Positions 17,688 to 25,869 of a stretch of DNA of 64,000 bases are shown here, one piece after another. This DNA is from JAOZTV01 sp965371805 (GTDB lineage: Bacteria > Acidobacteriota > Aminicenantia > UBA2199). The notes beneath the pieces are model-generated. The model saw only the letters and a program-made list of their open reading frames with translations, had not been told where the DNA came from and did not search any database. A program made the translations under genes and the position numbers. Every line of letters begins with the position of its first letter. Positions within the stretch are counted from its first letter, which is position 1. The DNA lies in assembly GCA_965371805.1 (NCBI GenBank), contig CBDUZW010000008.1:1-64000 (forward strand), given 5' to 3'.

Positions 17688-17689
17688 AC
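17451..17689 (+). repeat. Direct repeat copy A: 3' end of the potassium-channel gene
   Basis: These 239 bases, ending two bases after the stop codon, match 23442-23680 without gaps. I count 13 differences (about 95% identity). Homology stops abruptly at both ends. Only two of the differences change an amino acid (Ala/Pro and Lys/Arg). Confidence 0.93.
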
Positions 17690-18016
17690 CATAAATAGGA
17701 TTTTTATCCCCTTTGAATTAAATATATTAGTTACATAAATAGAGACTGTAATAGTCAGAGATGTCTCTAAAAAAGTATTGTTAAAACTCCTTTAGATTTA
17801 AAGAATATGAATAAGAAATTCGATATAAGATAAATATTCGTAGAAGACATGAAATATGTAATATAATTGATTATTATCATAAATGCATTTAGTGTTTGAT
17901 GTTTTTGTTGTCTCAATCGATCGATTGAGGCGATCTTAGAATTTAACGTTAATATACTACTATATGATTAAGAGATTTGATTTAATAATTATTTTAATAA
18001 ATGAAAGGAGGATTTA
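17690..18016. other. Noncoding stretch downstream of the channel gene
   Basis: About 330 bp without a credible gene. It holds an 18-bp perfect palindrome (17912-17929) and, at its right end, a strong ribosome site (AAAGGAGG, 18003-18010) for the small ORF that follows. No clear terminator for the channel gene was seen. Confidence 0.5.
17912..17929. promoter_or_regulatory. 18-bp perfect palindrome, operator-like
   Basis: CTCAATCGATCGATTGAG reads identically on both strands with no loop. It lies about 90 bp before the small ORF and stands out from its very AT-rich surroundings. The same half-sites (ATTGAG, CTCAAT) recur as a 3-bp-spaced inverted repeat at 18255-18269, right at the end of that ORF. 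It could be a regulator site or part of an insertion junction. Confidence 0.4.
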
Positions 18017-18259
18017 ATGGAAATTACTTATGAGTCAGAGAAAAAAATAGAAATATTTTTAAATAGTATTATTGGGAAAATTTTCCTAAACGGAAAAATA
18101 AAAAAGACAAATTCTGTATATTTTTATTCAATGTTTAATAAGAGTACATCTTTTGGAGAGTTTATCTCTAAAACAAATACAGCTTCAAATTTATCTGATT
18201 ACAAAGAATTTGATGAATTTTCATTGATATTTTTAGACTTAAAGAATATAATAAATTGA
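18017..18259 (+). CDS. Small protein of unknown function
   Basis: An 80-residue ORF with an excellent AAAGGAGG ribosome site six bases before its ATG. It has no signal peptide or membrane helix; composition is rich in Ser, Asn, Lys and Phe. I recognise no family. It is the first gene past the channel gene's 3' repeat and may be a regulator or a leftover of the inserted segment. The ribosome site is the main reason to accept it as real. Confidence 0.45.
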   Translation: MEITYESEKKIEIFLNSIIGKIFLNGKIKKTNSVYFYSMFNKSTSFGEFISKTNTASNLSDYKEFDEFSLIFLDLKNIIN

Positions 18260-18459
18260 GACACTCAATGAAGGATAAATCAAAGTACCTTCAACCATGT
18301 TGTTGAGAAATTATAGCAATACTAACCAAAATATTTCTTTAATGGATTATGGTAATTTAAATTTTTGAGCTTTTAGACGATTACAATGTTGTCAAGAGCG
18401 GTTTTCTTGGCCTCCATGGCAAAAAAACGTTTTGAATAGTCAAAATATAGGAGGATCTA

Positions 18460-19488
18460 ATGTCAAGTAAAAACAAAAAAAAACAGTTTTCCGGAATAGT
18501 ACGTTTCTTAATTAAGTTTTTTCAAATTATCCTTTATACACTGCTTCAAATAATCTTCATTCCTTTTGCTATTATTGGAATAATAATTGCAATTTACAAG
18601 GAAATGGGAAAAAGCAAGAAACTGGGTGTCTCCTTCTCGGCAATTAAAGCGCTTCAATATAGGTGGTTTATGCATTATTTTAATACCAGACCGGATCCCA
18701 TTTCTGTCGCATTTACAAAAAAATTTCCATGTGAATCCCATTTTGGTATGTGGTCAATTATGGGACCACTTATCATTTCCCAGCGGTTATTTGGTTTCAC
18801 TACTATGCTTGGAAAACTTGTTGAACCGGGAGAAGAGACCTCAGGTTCCACTGCGGGTATTCGGGTGCTCAAGTTTGACAGGATAATGGAAAAACGTGTT
18901 GATGAAATGGAGCAGATTGTCCTTCCTGGAGCTGGTTTTGATCTCATAACTTTATGCTTTACAAATGGAAAAAAGGTAAAGGTTTTTGAACTCGACCAGG
19001 TTAATACACTAAATGTTAAAGTTGAAACATTGAAAAAAGCAGGAATTGAGCACGATTGGATCACCTATATCCCAGTTGATTATGCAAACGAATCCTGGGT
19101 TGATAAACTATTAGGAGCTGGTTTTGACAAAACAAAAAAGACTTTGTTCCTTTGGCAAAGTGTTTCTTTGTATTTAGAAGCTGATATTGTCAAAGAAACT
19201 CTTAGGAAAATGGCTGATTTGTGTGTAGACGGAAGTATCATCGCTCAAGATTTTTATTCCAAAGCATTCGCATTAGGTGAATATTCAAAAGCAGCTAAAA
19301 AATTTTTAAGCATAATAGAAAAAATGGGAGAATCTTCGAAATTTGGGATAGATATGTCAGATGATCCTAAAGCGGCAGTTGATTCATTCCTAAAAGAATG
19401 TGGATTAAAAATGACAGAATATATTCAATTCGGTGAGAAACTTGATGTCGAACCGTTTTACTGTATTGTTGAGTCTGAAAAACTGTAA
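18460..19488 (+). CDS. LCMT-like SAM-dependent methyltransferase with N-terminal membrane segment
   Basis: A 342-residue protein. Residues 10-45 are strongly hydrophobic and probably anchor it in the membrane. The rest resembles the leucine carboxyl methyltransferase/TIGR00027 group: LPGAGFDLIT (SAM motif, about 150), FELDQ, and WQSVSLYLE. Such bacterial enzymes methylate small molecules or fatty-acid-type carboxylates, but most substrates are unknown. A GGAGG ribosome site precedes the ATG. By eye the sequence is more GC-rich than the flanking genes. It is followed after 30 bp by the ferredoxin-nitroreductase gene, so the two are probably co-transcribed. Confidence 0.8.
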   Translation: MSSKNKKKQFSGIVRFLIKFFQIILYTLLQIIFIPFAIIGIIIAIYKEMGKSKKLGVSFSAIKALQYRWFMHYFNTRPDPISVAFTKKFPCESHFGMWSIMGPLIISQRLFGFTTMLGKLVEPGEETSGSTAGIRVLKFDRIMEKRVDEMEQIVLPGAGFDLITLCFTNGKKVKVFELDQVNTLNVKVETLKKAGIEHDWITYIPVDYANESWVDKLLGAGFDKTKKTLFLWQSVSLYLEADIVKETLRKMADLCVDGSIIAQDFYSKAFALGEYSKAAKKFLSIIEKMGESSKFGIDMSDDPKAAVDSFLKECGLKMTEYIQFGEKLDVEPFYCIVESEKL

Positions 19489-19518
19489 GTTCTATGGTAG
19501 ATAACAAAGGAGTCGATA

Positions 19519-20439
19519 ATGGCAATACCAACATCAAGAACAAAAGATAAAGCAAACATAACGATCCACACAGAAAAATGCAGTGGATGTGGATTATGTG
19601 TTTCAGTATGCAAAGATTTTAGTCTTATTAAAAAGGATGGAAAGGTTAAAATCAGTGATACTGCTTTATTTGGTTGTATTGGCTGTGGCCATTGCATGGC
19701 AATTTGCCCGACAGGTGCCATCGAAATTTTTGGTCGTGAAATTTCACCCGGAGACCTGTTTGATTTACCCAAAAATGAAAGTGCTGCGGGATACGAAGAC
19801 TTTTTGTCATTAGTTCAGCGTCGAAGAAGTGTCAGGGAATTTGAAGACAAACCAGTTGACTCTGAAGTGATCGAAAAGATACTGGTTGCCGCTAAAACGG
19901 CGCCAATGGGTCTGCCGCCATCTGATGTCAATGTGCTGGTATTTGACAGCAAAAAAAAAACAAGGGCTTTTGCAAAAGATTTTTCTACTTACTTAAGTGG
20001 AATGAAGTTTTTAACCTCAAAGATTTTCTTATTTTTAATGCGTCCATTCTGGGGAAAAGAGAACGATGAGATGTTTAAAGGGTTTATAGATCCTCTTTAT
20101 AAAGCATATACGGATGAAATTGACAAGGGTAATAATTATATTAATTATGACGCTCCACTGGCAATGTATTTTTACGGGTCTCCATACGCTGATCCTGCTG
20201 ACCCAATCGTAGCAGCAACTTATGCCATGATTGCAGGCGAGACACTCGGACTTGGTACCTGTATGCTCGGTGCCGTTCATCCATTTATCCAATACGGAAA
20301 AAAGGCCAAAAAATTCAGAGAACTCCATTATATTAAATACAAAAGCAGAGAAGGAATATTTGTCATATTTGGATATCCAGACGTAAAATATCAAAAGGGG
20401 ATTAGAAGAACCTTCGCATCCGTAAAAATGATAGATTGA
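19519..20439 (+). CDS. Ferredoxin-nitroreductase fusion flavoprotein
   Basis: A 306-residue protein. The N-terminal 75 residues are a two-cluster bacterial ferredoxin (CSGCGLCVSVC and CIGCGHCMAICP). The remainder is a nitroreductase domain starting with the FMN-contact segment RRRSVREFE (about 98). This fusion is typical of anaerobes. It would reduce a small organic or nitro compound with electrons delivered through its own Fe-S centres. An AAAGGAG ribosome site is present. Base composition is locally about 45% GC in a sampled 60-base stretch, higher than its surroundings, which is consistent with horizontal acquisition. Confidence 0.88.
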   Translation: MAIPTSRTKDKANITIHTEKCSGCGLCVSVCKDFSLIKKDGKVKISDTALFGCIGCGHCMAICPTGAIEIFGREISPGDLFDLPKNESAAGYEDFLSLVQRRRSVREFEDKPVDSEVIEKILVAAKTAPMGLPPSDVNVLVFDSKKKTRAFAKDFSTYLSGMKFLTSKIFLFLMRPFWGKENDEMFKGFIDPLYKAYTDEIDKGNNYINYDAPLAMYFYGSPYADPADPIVAATYAMIAGETLGLGTCMLGAVHPFIQYGKKAKKFRELHYIKYKSREGIFVIFGYPDVKYQKGIRRTFASVKMID

Positions 20440-20566
20440 AGTCATATGGCTAATTTGCACTGAATATGCAATTAAATCCACAAACTTTCTCTATATTATA
20501 GTATCATCCGCTCAATTGGGTCGAAAATTATGTTTTTTTACATTAACCTTTGTCTAGGAGGAAAAA

Positions 20567-21466
20567 ATGAAAAAACATTTTTTATTACTAATATTTATAT
20601 TTGTATCTGTTATAAGTGGAAATATAAAAACAGATGGAACTTCTACGGATTACAAAAATAAAATTGAGCAATGGGTCCGGTTATGGGAAACCTACGATAC
20701 ACATTTAGCAGACAATATTTTTTCAAAAGATTTTACCTGTTATATTCCTTCCTATTCACAAATAACCAATTTTGCTAATTATAAAAAAGAAATATTAGCT
20801 GCAAAAAAACTGACTTTGTCATCAAAAATCAGTATTGATGATTTGATTATTGAAAATAATAAAGTAGTAGGCCGTTTTACTGCAAAAGTAAAAATGAAAT
20901 CTCAAGGACTAATGTATATTAATACATGGATTATTATCTTTCATTTTGAGGATGGGAAAATAAAAAAGAAATGGTGGCATATGGATTTAAATGGCGTTAT
21001 GCAGCAATTGGGTATGAAGCCCAAAACCCGTAATACATTTTCCTGGTCTGAAAACTTAGTAAAATCAGGGTCCCATGTAAACCCTGAAATCAGTAAGAGT
21101 TTAAATCTTAAACTTATTAATGAATTTAATAAAAATAACGAAGCATCTTTAAATAATATTTTTACTGTCAACTACATTTTGCATGATCCTGTATGGAATA
21201 CACAACAATCTGGTATCGATAGTTTCACAAAGTGGTGTCGCAAAATAATGCGTCCATTAATCTATCAAAGTAAATTCGTAATTGAGGATACAATTACAGA
21301 AAAGGATAAGCTAGCGGTCCGTTGGAGGTTAAATTCAAAACTTCAAATTAAAAATAATAAAACTTCAATAACGGGGATATTTATCCACAGAATATATGAT
21401 AATAAAGTATCAGAAACCTGGGTAAGATATGATTTAGCGGGTCTAGATCACCAGAAAAAACAGTAA
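20567..21466 (+). CDS. Secreted protein with two SnoaL/NTF2-like domains
   Basis: A 299-residue protein with a Sec signal peptide (about 1-18). Two alpha+beta SnoaL-like units follow, at about residues 28-155 and 182-295. Each begins with a helix ending near a Trp/Asn-rich turn, and each has a closing strand resembling the other (KKWWHMDLNGV; SETWVRYDLAGL). The two halves look like an ancient duplication. SnoaL-like proteins are cyclases, isomerases or simple ligand binders; no catalytic residue can be assigned. A GGAGG ribosome site precedes the ATG. The second methyltransferase starts about 50 bp downstream. Confidence 0.7.
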   Translation: MKKHFLLLIFIFVSVISGNIKTDGTSTDYKNKIEQWVRLWETYDTHLADNIFSKDFTCYIPSYSQITNFANYKKEILAAKKLTLSSKISIDDLIIENNKVVGRFTAKVKMKSQGLMYINTWIIIFHFEDGKIKKKWWHMDLNGVMQQLGMKPKTRNTFSWSENLVKSGSHVNPEISKSLNLKLINEFNKNNEASLNNIFTVNYILHDPVWNTQQSGIDSFTKWCRKIMRPLIYQSKFVIEDTITEKDKLAVRWRLNSKLQIKNNKTSITGIFIHRIYDNKVSETWVRYDLAGLDHQKKQ

Positions 21467-21517
21467 TAACACAGGGTGAGAATTGGGAAATGGGTGTTTC
21501 AAATTGAGGAGGTAGAT

Positions 21518-22192
21518 ATGTTTTTTAAAGTTTCTGAAAAAAAAATTGTATATTCGCTGGATCCAGAAAAACCGGTAGAATATACGAATAAACTGGACAG
21601 GAGTTATTCAAAATTTGCAAAACTATATGACATTTCAGTAAAAACACTGCCACTTTGGAAAAATTGGATAAAAATAGTTATCCCACATATTGAAGGTGAA
21701 AAAGTGCTTGAAGCTTCTTTTGGCACTGGGTATTTATTGATGCAGTATGCAAAAAAGTATGAAAGTTACGGTATAGACTATAATAAAGAAATGGTTAAGC
21801 TTGCCGCAAAAAATATGGCGAAAAAAGGTATAAAAATTCATTTGCAGCAGGCAAATGTTGAAAAACTTCCATTTCCAGACAACTATTTTAATACAATTGT
21901 TAACACAATGGCCTTCTCAGGATATCCTGACGGTAATAAAGCAATGTCTGAATTTTCACGGGTGTTAAAAATGGGAGGAAGGTTACTGATTGTTGATTTT
22001 GATTTCCCGGCAAACCGTAATAGAATCGGTTACTCGATTACAAAGTTGATGGAAAAAGGCGGAGATACGATCAGGGATATTTCAAAATTACTTAAACAAT
22101 TCCCTTTTGAATTTACAAAAAATGAGATAGGTGGATGCGGAAGTGTTCATTTTTACAATGCAAAAAAAACAAATATTATATTGAAGAAATAA
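21518..22192 (+). CDS. UbiE-like class I SAM-dependent methyltransferase
   Basis: About 224 residues. The SAM site is VLEASFGTGYLLMQYA, with Ala-Ser-Phe replacing the usual Asp-Val-Gly. GIDYNKEMV follows as the acidic loop, and PFPDNYFNTIV as motif II. I place the start at ATG 21518, because GAGGAGG lies at 21506-21512 with five-base spacing; an upstream in-frame start at 21476 lacks such a site. It ends the plus-strand cassette and converges on the AraC regulator. The substrate is unknown. Confidence 0.8.
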   Translation: MFFKVSEKKIVYSLDPEKPVEYTNKLDRSYSKFAKLYDISVKTLPLWKNWIKIVIPHIEGEKVLEASFGTGYLLMQYAKKYESYGIDYNKEMVKLAAKNMAKKGIKIHLQQANVEKLPFPDNYFNTIVNTMAFSGYPDGNKAMSEFSRVLKMGGRLLIVDFDFPANRNRIGYSITKLMEKGGDTIRDISKLLKQFPFEFTKNEIGGCGSVHFYNAKKTNIILKK

Positions 22193-22210
22193 CTATTAGA
22201 AAATAGTAGA

Positions 22211-23305
22211 TTATATTTTTTCAGTTCTGATGTATTGAGATGGTGTTTTTCCAGTGTTTTGCTTGAAAATGCGATTAAAAGATGCCTTGGAATTAAAACC
22301 GCTGTCCAAGGCAATATACAGAAGGGTACGTTTTTCCCCTTCACCGTTTTTCAATCGTTCTTTTACTTCATCTACACGGAAACCGTTTACAAAATCATAA
22401 AAATTTTTTTTTATTATATTATTTAGGATATGTGAAAGATAGTGAGCATTTGAATTCAGCTTTTGAGCAAGGTTATGAAGGGATAATTCATTGTCAAGAT
22501 AATGTTTATCATCTTTCATAATCCTGTTAAACGCGATTGAAAATTGCTGGTCTTCAGGTTTAATAGAAGTTTTCGCTTTTGGCTTGTGTTGTTCTTCAAT
22601 TGAATAGGAAAAAATTTCGCCCTGTTTATATCCGAAATAGCCAATTCCGTATACAAATATGACCAGATACAGATACAAAGGATAATCCAGATAAATGGGT
22701 GGAATATCAGATAAAAATATAAAGGGTGTCAGAAGAAAAGATAAACAATAAACTATTAGTAATCCATGTGTAAGGTTTTTTAGCCAGATAAGATCGATTT
22801 TATTAATAGCAGAAAAATTGTTTAAAATATTTTTTTTATGTCTATTTAACGCGTAGATTGTAATAATTAAATAGGAAATAAATATTATGTATACAATTAT
22901 AAAATTAAAATACATTGTTCCTGGAATCTCTATTTTCCCATTATAAATTCCAATTTTTGTTTTATAATCCAGAGACAAAAATGGATATAAAAAAACATAT
23001 ACCAGGATTACAGGAATAATGTTTATAAGGAAGTTTTTTTTTTTTAATGGTTTGATATTTGTTCGAAATTTTGTATAACTAAACAAAAATACTGCATGAA
23101 GTATAAAAAAACCGATATCATATCCAATTAATGCCAGGTTTCCGGGATAATTACGATACATTAAAAAAGGGAAAACAAGATGGATTGCCAAAAACACCAA
23201 CCAGGCTCCCATGATCAAGTCAGATGAATTCTTTCTTCTTTTTGAAAATATAAGAAACGAAAAAAAAAGTGCTTGAACTGATCCAATAATAAATATAATT
23301 TCCAT
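22211..23305 (-). CDS. Membrane-anchored AraC-family transcriptional regulator
   Basis: A 364-residue protein. Residues 1-225 contain about seven transmembrane helices. Residues 255-364 form an AraC-type double helix-turn-helix domain, with the second unit ending in GFNSKASFNRIFKQNTGKTPSQY. Such fusions sense envelope or membrane-soluble signals and act on nearby genes. It converges with the cassette of methyltransferases and nitroreductase, separated by only 18 bp, and is the obvious candidate to control it. No operator could be identified. Confidence 0.85.
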   Translation of the reverse strand: MEIIFIIGSVQALFFSFLIFSKRRKNSSDLIMGAWLVFLAIHLVFPFLMYRNYPGNLALIGYDIGFFILHAVFLFSYTKFRTNIKPLKKKNFLINIIPVILVYVFLYPFLSLDYKTKIGIYNGKIEIPGTMYFNFIIVYIIFISYLIITIYALNRHKKNILNNFSAINKIDLIWLKNLTHGLLIVYCLSFLLTPFIFLSDIPPIYLDYPLYLYLVIFVYGIGYFGYKQGEIFSYSIEEQHKPKAKTSIKPEDQQFSIAFNRIMKDDKHYLDNELSLHNLAQKLNSNAHYLSHILNNIIKKNFYDFVNGFRVDEVKERLKNGEGEKRTLLYIALDSGFNSKASFNRIFKQNTGKTPSQYIRTEKI

Positions 23306-23420
23306 TTTTAACCAAATATATTATATTGTAAAATTGTTTGTAATGGAAGAGAAATAGGAAATTGATTTCGCTCTCTTTTTTTTTCAATAAGAAAACAATG
23401 AAAACGAAAATGAGTTTTTA

Positions 23421-23678
23421 TTGCCTGGCACCAAAAAGTTGTTTGATATTATGAGATATTCAAATGAGTTGCCGCTGAGCGTTGAAGAGATAACGGTTTC
23501 AGAAGACTCAGAATTTGCAGGGAAACTGATTAAGGAATCAAGATTAAGAGAAAAATATAATGCCATTATTGTAGGTGTAAAGAGAGATGAGAAGATGCGT
23601 TATAATCCGTCTCCAAATTATAAGATAAAACCAGATGACATCCTGATAATTATTGGAGAGAAGGGAAAACTATTATAA
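23421..23678 (+). pseudogene. Detached 3' fragment of a potassium-channel gene
   Basis: Reading in frame, residues 8-85 repeat the last 78 residues of the channel at 16719-17687 (TrkA-C domain) with two substitutions. There is no pore, no membrane helix and no convincing ribosome site before the apparent ATG. It is therefore a truncated copy rather than an independent gene. It ends with the same stop-codon context as the intact gene. Confidence 0.88.
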
Positions 23679-23680
23679 AC
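23442..23680 (+). repeat. Direct repeat copy B of the channel gene 3' end
   Basis: This is the partner of 17451-17689, offset by 5991 bp. The 13 differences are nearly all synonymous. That points to a copy from a functioning diverged allele rather than decay after simple duplication. Confidence 0.93.
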
Positions 23681-23707
23681 TCTTTTATCTTCCCTTCCAA
23701 CGCATAT

Positions 23708-24511
23708 TTATTTCCTTCTTTTTTTCTTTTTAATTATCACTTTGTTATTTTTCTTCTTAAAAATAAGTTTTTTGCTTAGCTTGCTTGCTGGATAGGAGTT
23801 CTTTTTATAAACCCTTTTTTTTGTATAGCCGTTATTATATGAATCTCTTCTGTCATACTTCTTTCGTGATTTCGTGTTGTTTCTCTTATACCTATTTTTA
23901 TACGTGGAATTTTTTGATCTTCTATCATATTTGGGTCTGCTGTATTTTTTTGTAAATCCCCTTCTGTCTTTATATCTTCTTCGGATATCCTTATATCTTC
24001 TGTGATTTGTTCTGCTCTTATAATTTTTTCTATAATAGCTTCTGACATTCCGATATCCTCTACTTCTGTAAGGATAATATCGATAGTAATCGGAATAGAT
24101 ATTAAATCTATAATAATTATCATAATAGGATAACCCAAAGCTGGAAAGATCTATAAATCTATCCCTTGAGACTGCACGGAATCTATATTTATCATAAAAA
24201 TTATAAAAGATATGTCTGGGGACAATGAATATCTCGTTACCGATAATAACAAAATTTGTCTGACTATAGGGATGCTTCCAGTAGTGAACATAATCGTAGT
24301 CATTAATATAGGGGATAATGGACCGGTAGTTATAATTATATTCATAATAATTATTGGATCGATTATAATCGTTCCGATAATCTTTTCTGGACGGATTATA
24401 ATCTTTCCTATAGTCTTCTCTGGACTGATCATTACCATAGTTATATCCCTGTCCGTTTACAAATAAAACCAGTAATAAAACTGACGAAATCATTAATAAA
24501 AACTTTTTCAT
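23708..24511 (-). CDS. Secreted Tyr/Arg-rich low-complexity protein
   Basis: A 267-residue protein with a Sec signal peptide (about 1-20). A repetitive tail-like section follows, dominated by Tyr, Arg, Asn, Asp and Lys. Only a short central part (about 70-140) looks globular, and the C-terminus is very basic (KKKNNKVIIKKKKRRK). I recognise no family. It could coat or cross-link at the surface, bind polyanions, or act as a structural matrix protein, but this is not demonstrable. The ATG has an AAAAGGAG ribosome site. It lies between channel-gene repeats B and C. Confidence 0.7.
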   Translation of the reverse strand: MKKFLLMISSVLLLVLFVNGQGYNYGNDQSREDYRKDYNPSRKDYRNDYNRSNNYYEYNYNYRSIIPYINDYDYVHYWKHPYSQTNFVIIGNEIFIVPRHIFYNFYDKYRFRAVSRDRFIDLSSFGLSYYDNYYRFNIYSDYYRYYPYRSRGYRNVRSYYRKNYKSRTNHRRYKDIRRRYKDRRGFTKKYSRPKYDRRSKNSTYKNRYKRNNTKSRKKYDRRDSYNNGYTKKRVYKKNSYPASKLSKKLIFKKKNNKVIIKKKKRRK

Positions 24512-24757
24512 TTTCTTCTCCTTTTAAAAAAGGCAGACTCAATGTTTTTTAATATAATCAACTTGAAGCAGTTTTGAAAACAACTTAGTCTTCTTTTCCA
24601 TTCCAAACATAATATATTTAAAAATTTTTGTCAACTGATATGCACTTTTTATCAAAACAAATATATAGATGCAAAAAGGGTTGTTTTTGTATTCAGATGA
24701 CTGAAAATATGGGAAGATTATTTTAAAAGATTTTTGGTGTTAAGACTGAATTTTGGT

Positions 24758-24789
24758 GTAATTGGAGAAAAAGGGAAGTTATTGTAAAC
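24758..24789 (+). repeat. Short third copy (C) of the channel gene 3' terminus
   Basis: The last nine codons plus stop (VIGEKGKLL, then TAA) recur here. Bases 24761-24789 match 17661-17689 at 27 of 29 positions, and are less like copy B. The match again ends just past the stop codon. The sequence also forms part of the porin terminator hairpin. Confidence 0.65.
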
Positions 24790-24798
24790 TTCCCTTTT
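24769..24798. terminator. Bidirectional terminator hairpin, end of the porin gene
   Basis: AAAAGGGAAGTT (24769-24780) pairs perfectly with AACTTCCCTTTT (24787-24798) around a six-base loop. T-runs occur on both strands (TTTTGTTTTTT to the right, TTTTT to the left when read on the minus strand). It lies just past the porin stop. Confidence 0.75.
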
Positions 24799-24808
24799 GT
24801 TTTTTGAG

Positions 24809-25846
24809 TTATCTTAAACCTGTTTTAAATGAGACTTTGGCAGTCAGATTAAAACAAAAATCGTTCCCATCCGGTTTTGGGTTGCTGTCCGGGGTTCCGT
24901 AAAAAACATACTTGATGTTTGGTGAAAGTGTTACTTGTTTATGTACTTTAAAGATGAGTCCTGTTATTAAAAATCTGGGAATCTGACCTTTAGTAGAAAC
25001 AGGAACATATCCGCCTGGATCTTTTAAACCTTCTTTTAAGAAGTGATCATATCTGGCAAAAAATTCCATACCCTTTTTCAGTTTAGCTGTTCCGTGAACT
25101 GAAAGAATACCTGTGTTTTTACTATCACCAATTTCATCTGATTCATTTCTATAATAGTATCCTGCACCAAATTTCCCCCAAACCCCTTTCAAACCGACAA
25201 ACCCGGCCAGGTATGTGATATCTTTGCTTCCATCTGAAGCATGGTGCCCATTAGCTTCAACATAAAGTGATTTGGTTTCATAACCAAGCCGGCCATAGAA
25301 GCCTTTACCCTTATTGTCTTCCCCTTTATTGGAACTATAATTTCCATACATTAAAGTATACACCAAGCCGCTTTTAGATTTACCGTCTAGTGCAATTCCA
25401 AAGTCTCTTGAAGATGCCAGTTTGAAAAAGTCCGGTGCTGTTTTTTCAATAAATCTATAACCCCATATTTTTTCGATCTTATTGAAACTTGGTGGTTCCA
25501 TAATTCCTGCAAAAAGCGAAGCACCACCTCCCAGTTTATACTTTAAATGTGCATTCTTCACATAGGGGGTTAATTTGTCATTAGAAAATGCAGAACTGTT
25601 CATCTCCAGACGAACTCTTGCAGAGAATTTAGCAGATATTTTTGTGTTATAGCCAAAATAGATTCTTCTTAGCCAGAAACCATTCTGGTCATCTATTCCA
25701 CCAGTATCTTCTCCACCACTGTGATGACTTCCGACAAAATAATACTCCGGGATCATATATCCTTTAATATCATCTGCCATTCCTGATTTTGTTCCGATAA
25801 ATACCGTTACAAACATAATTGTAACTAAAAAAACTTTTTTTAACAT
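24809..25846 (-). CDS. OprP/OprO-like phosphate-selective porin
   Basis: A 345-residue outer-membrane protein. A signal peptide (about 1-24) is followed by alternating amphipathic strands and an aromatic/basic C-terminus typical of beta barrels. The segment GFWLRRIYFGYNTKI near residue 55 and the even strand pattern resemble the porin O/P family, which takes up phosphate and polyphosphate. The call is supported by context: it sits beside phoR-phoB-pst and has a Pho-box-like array in its own promoter. A strong GGAGG ribosome site precedes the ATG. Confidence 0.78.
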   Translation of the reverse strand: MLKKVFLVTIMFVTVFIGTKSGMADDIKGYMIPEYYFVGSHHSGGEDTGGIDDQNGFWLRRIYFGYNTKISAKFSARVRLEMNSSAFSNDKLTPYVKNAHLKYKLGGGASLFAGIMEPPSFNKIEKIWGYRFIEKTAPDFFKLASSRDFGIALDGKSKSGLVYTLMYGNYSSNKGEDNKGKGFYGRLGYETKSLYVEANGHHASDGSKDITYLAGFVGLKGVWGKFGAGYYYRNESDEIGDSKNTGILSVHGTAKLKKGMEFFARYDHFLKEGLKDPGGYVPVSTKGQIPRFLITGLIFKVHKQVTLSPNIKYVFYGTPDSNPKPDGNDFCFNLTAKVSFKTGLR

Positions 25847-25869
25847 GAAACCTCCTTTTCTTATATGTA

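Noticed and set aside
17790..17815. Partial repeat of the 80-codon ORF's 3' end (LDLKN-like frame)
   Set aside because: Only about 18 bases match, in a low-complexity AT-rich context; chance similarity is likely.
23660..23697. GAAGGGAA/TTCCCTTC inverted repeat as a terminator
   Set aside because: The 22-base loop and lack of a T-run on either strand make it unconvincing.
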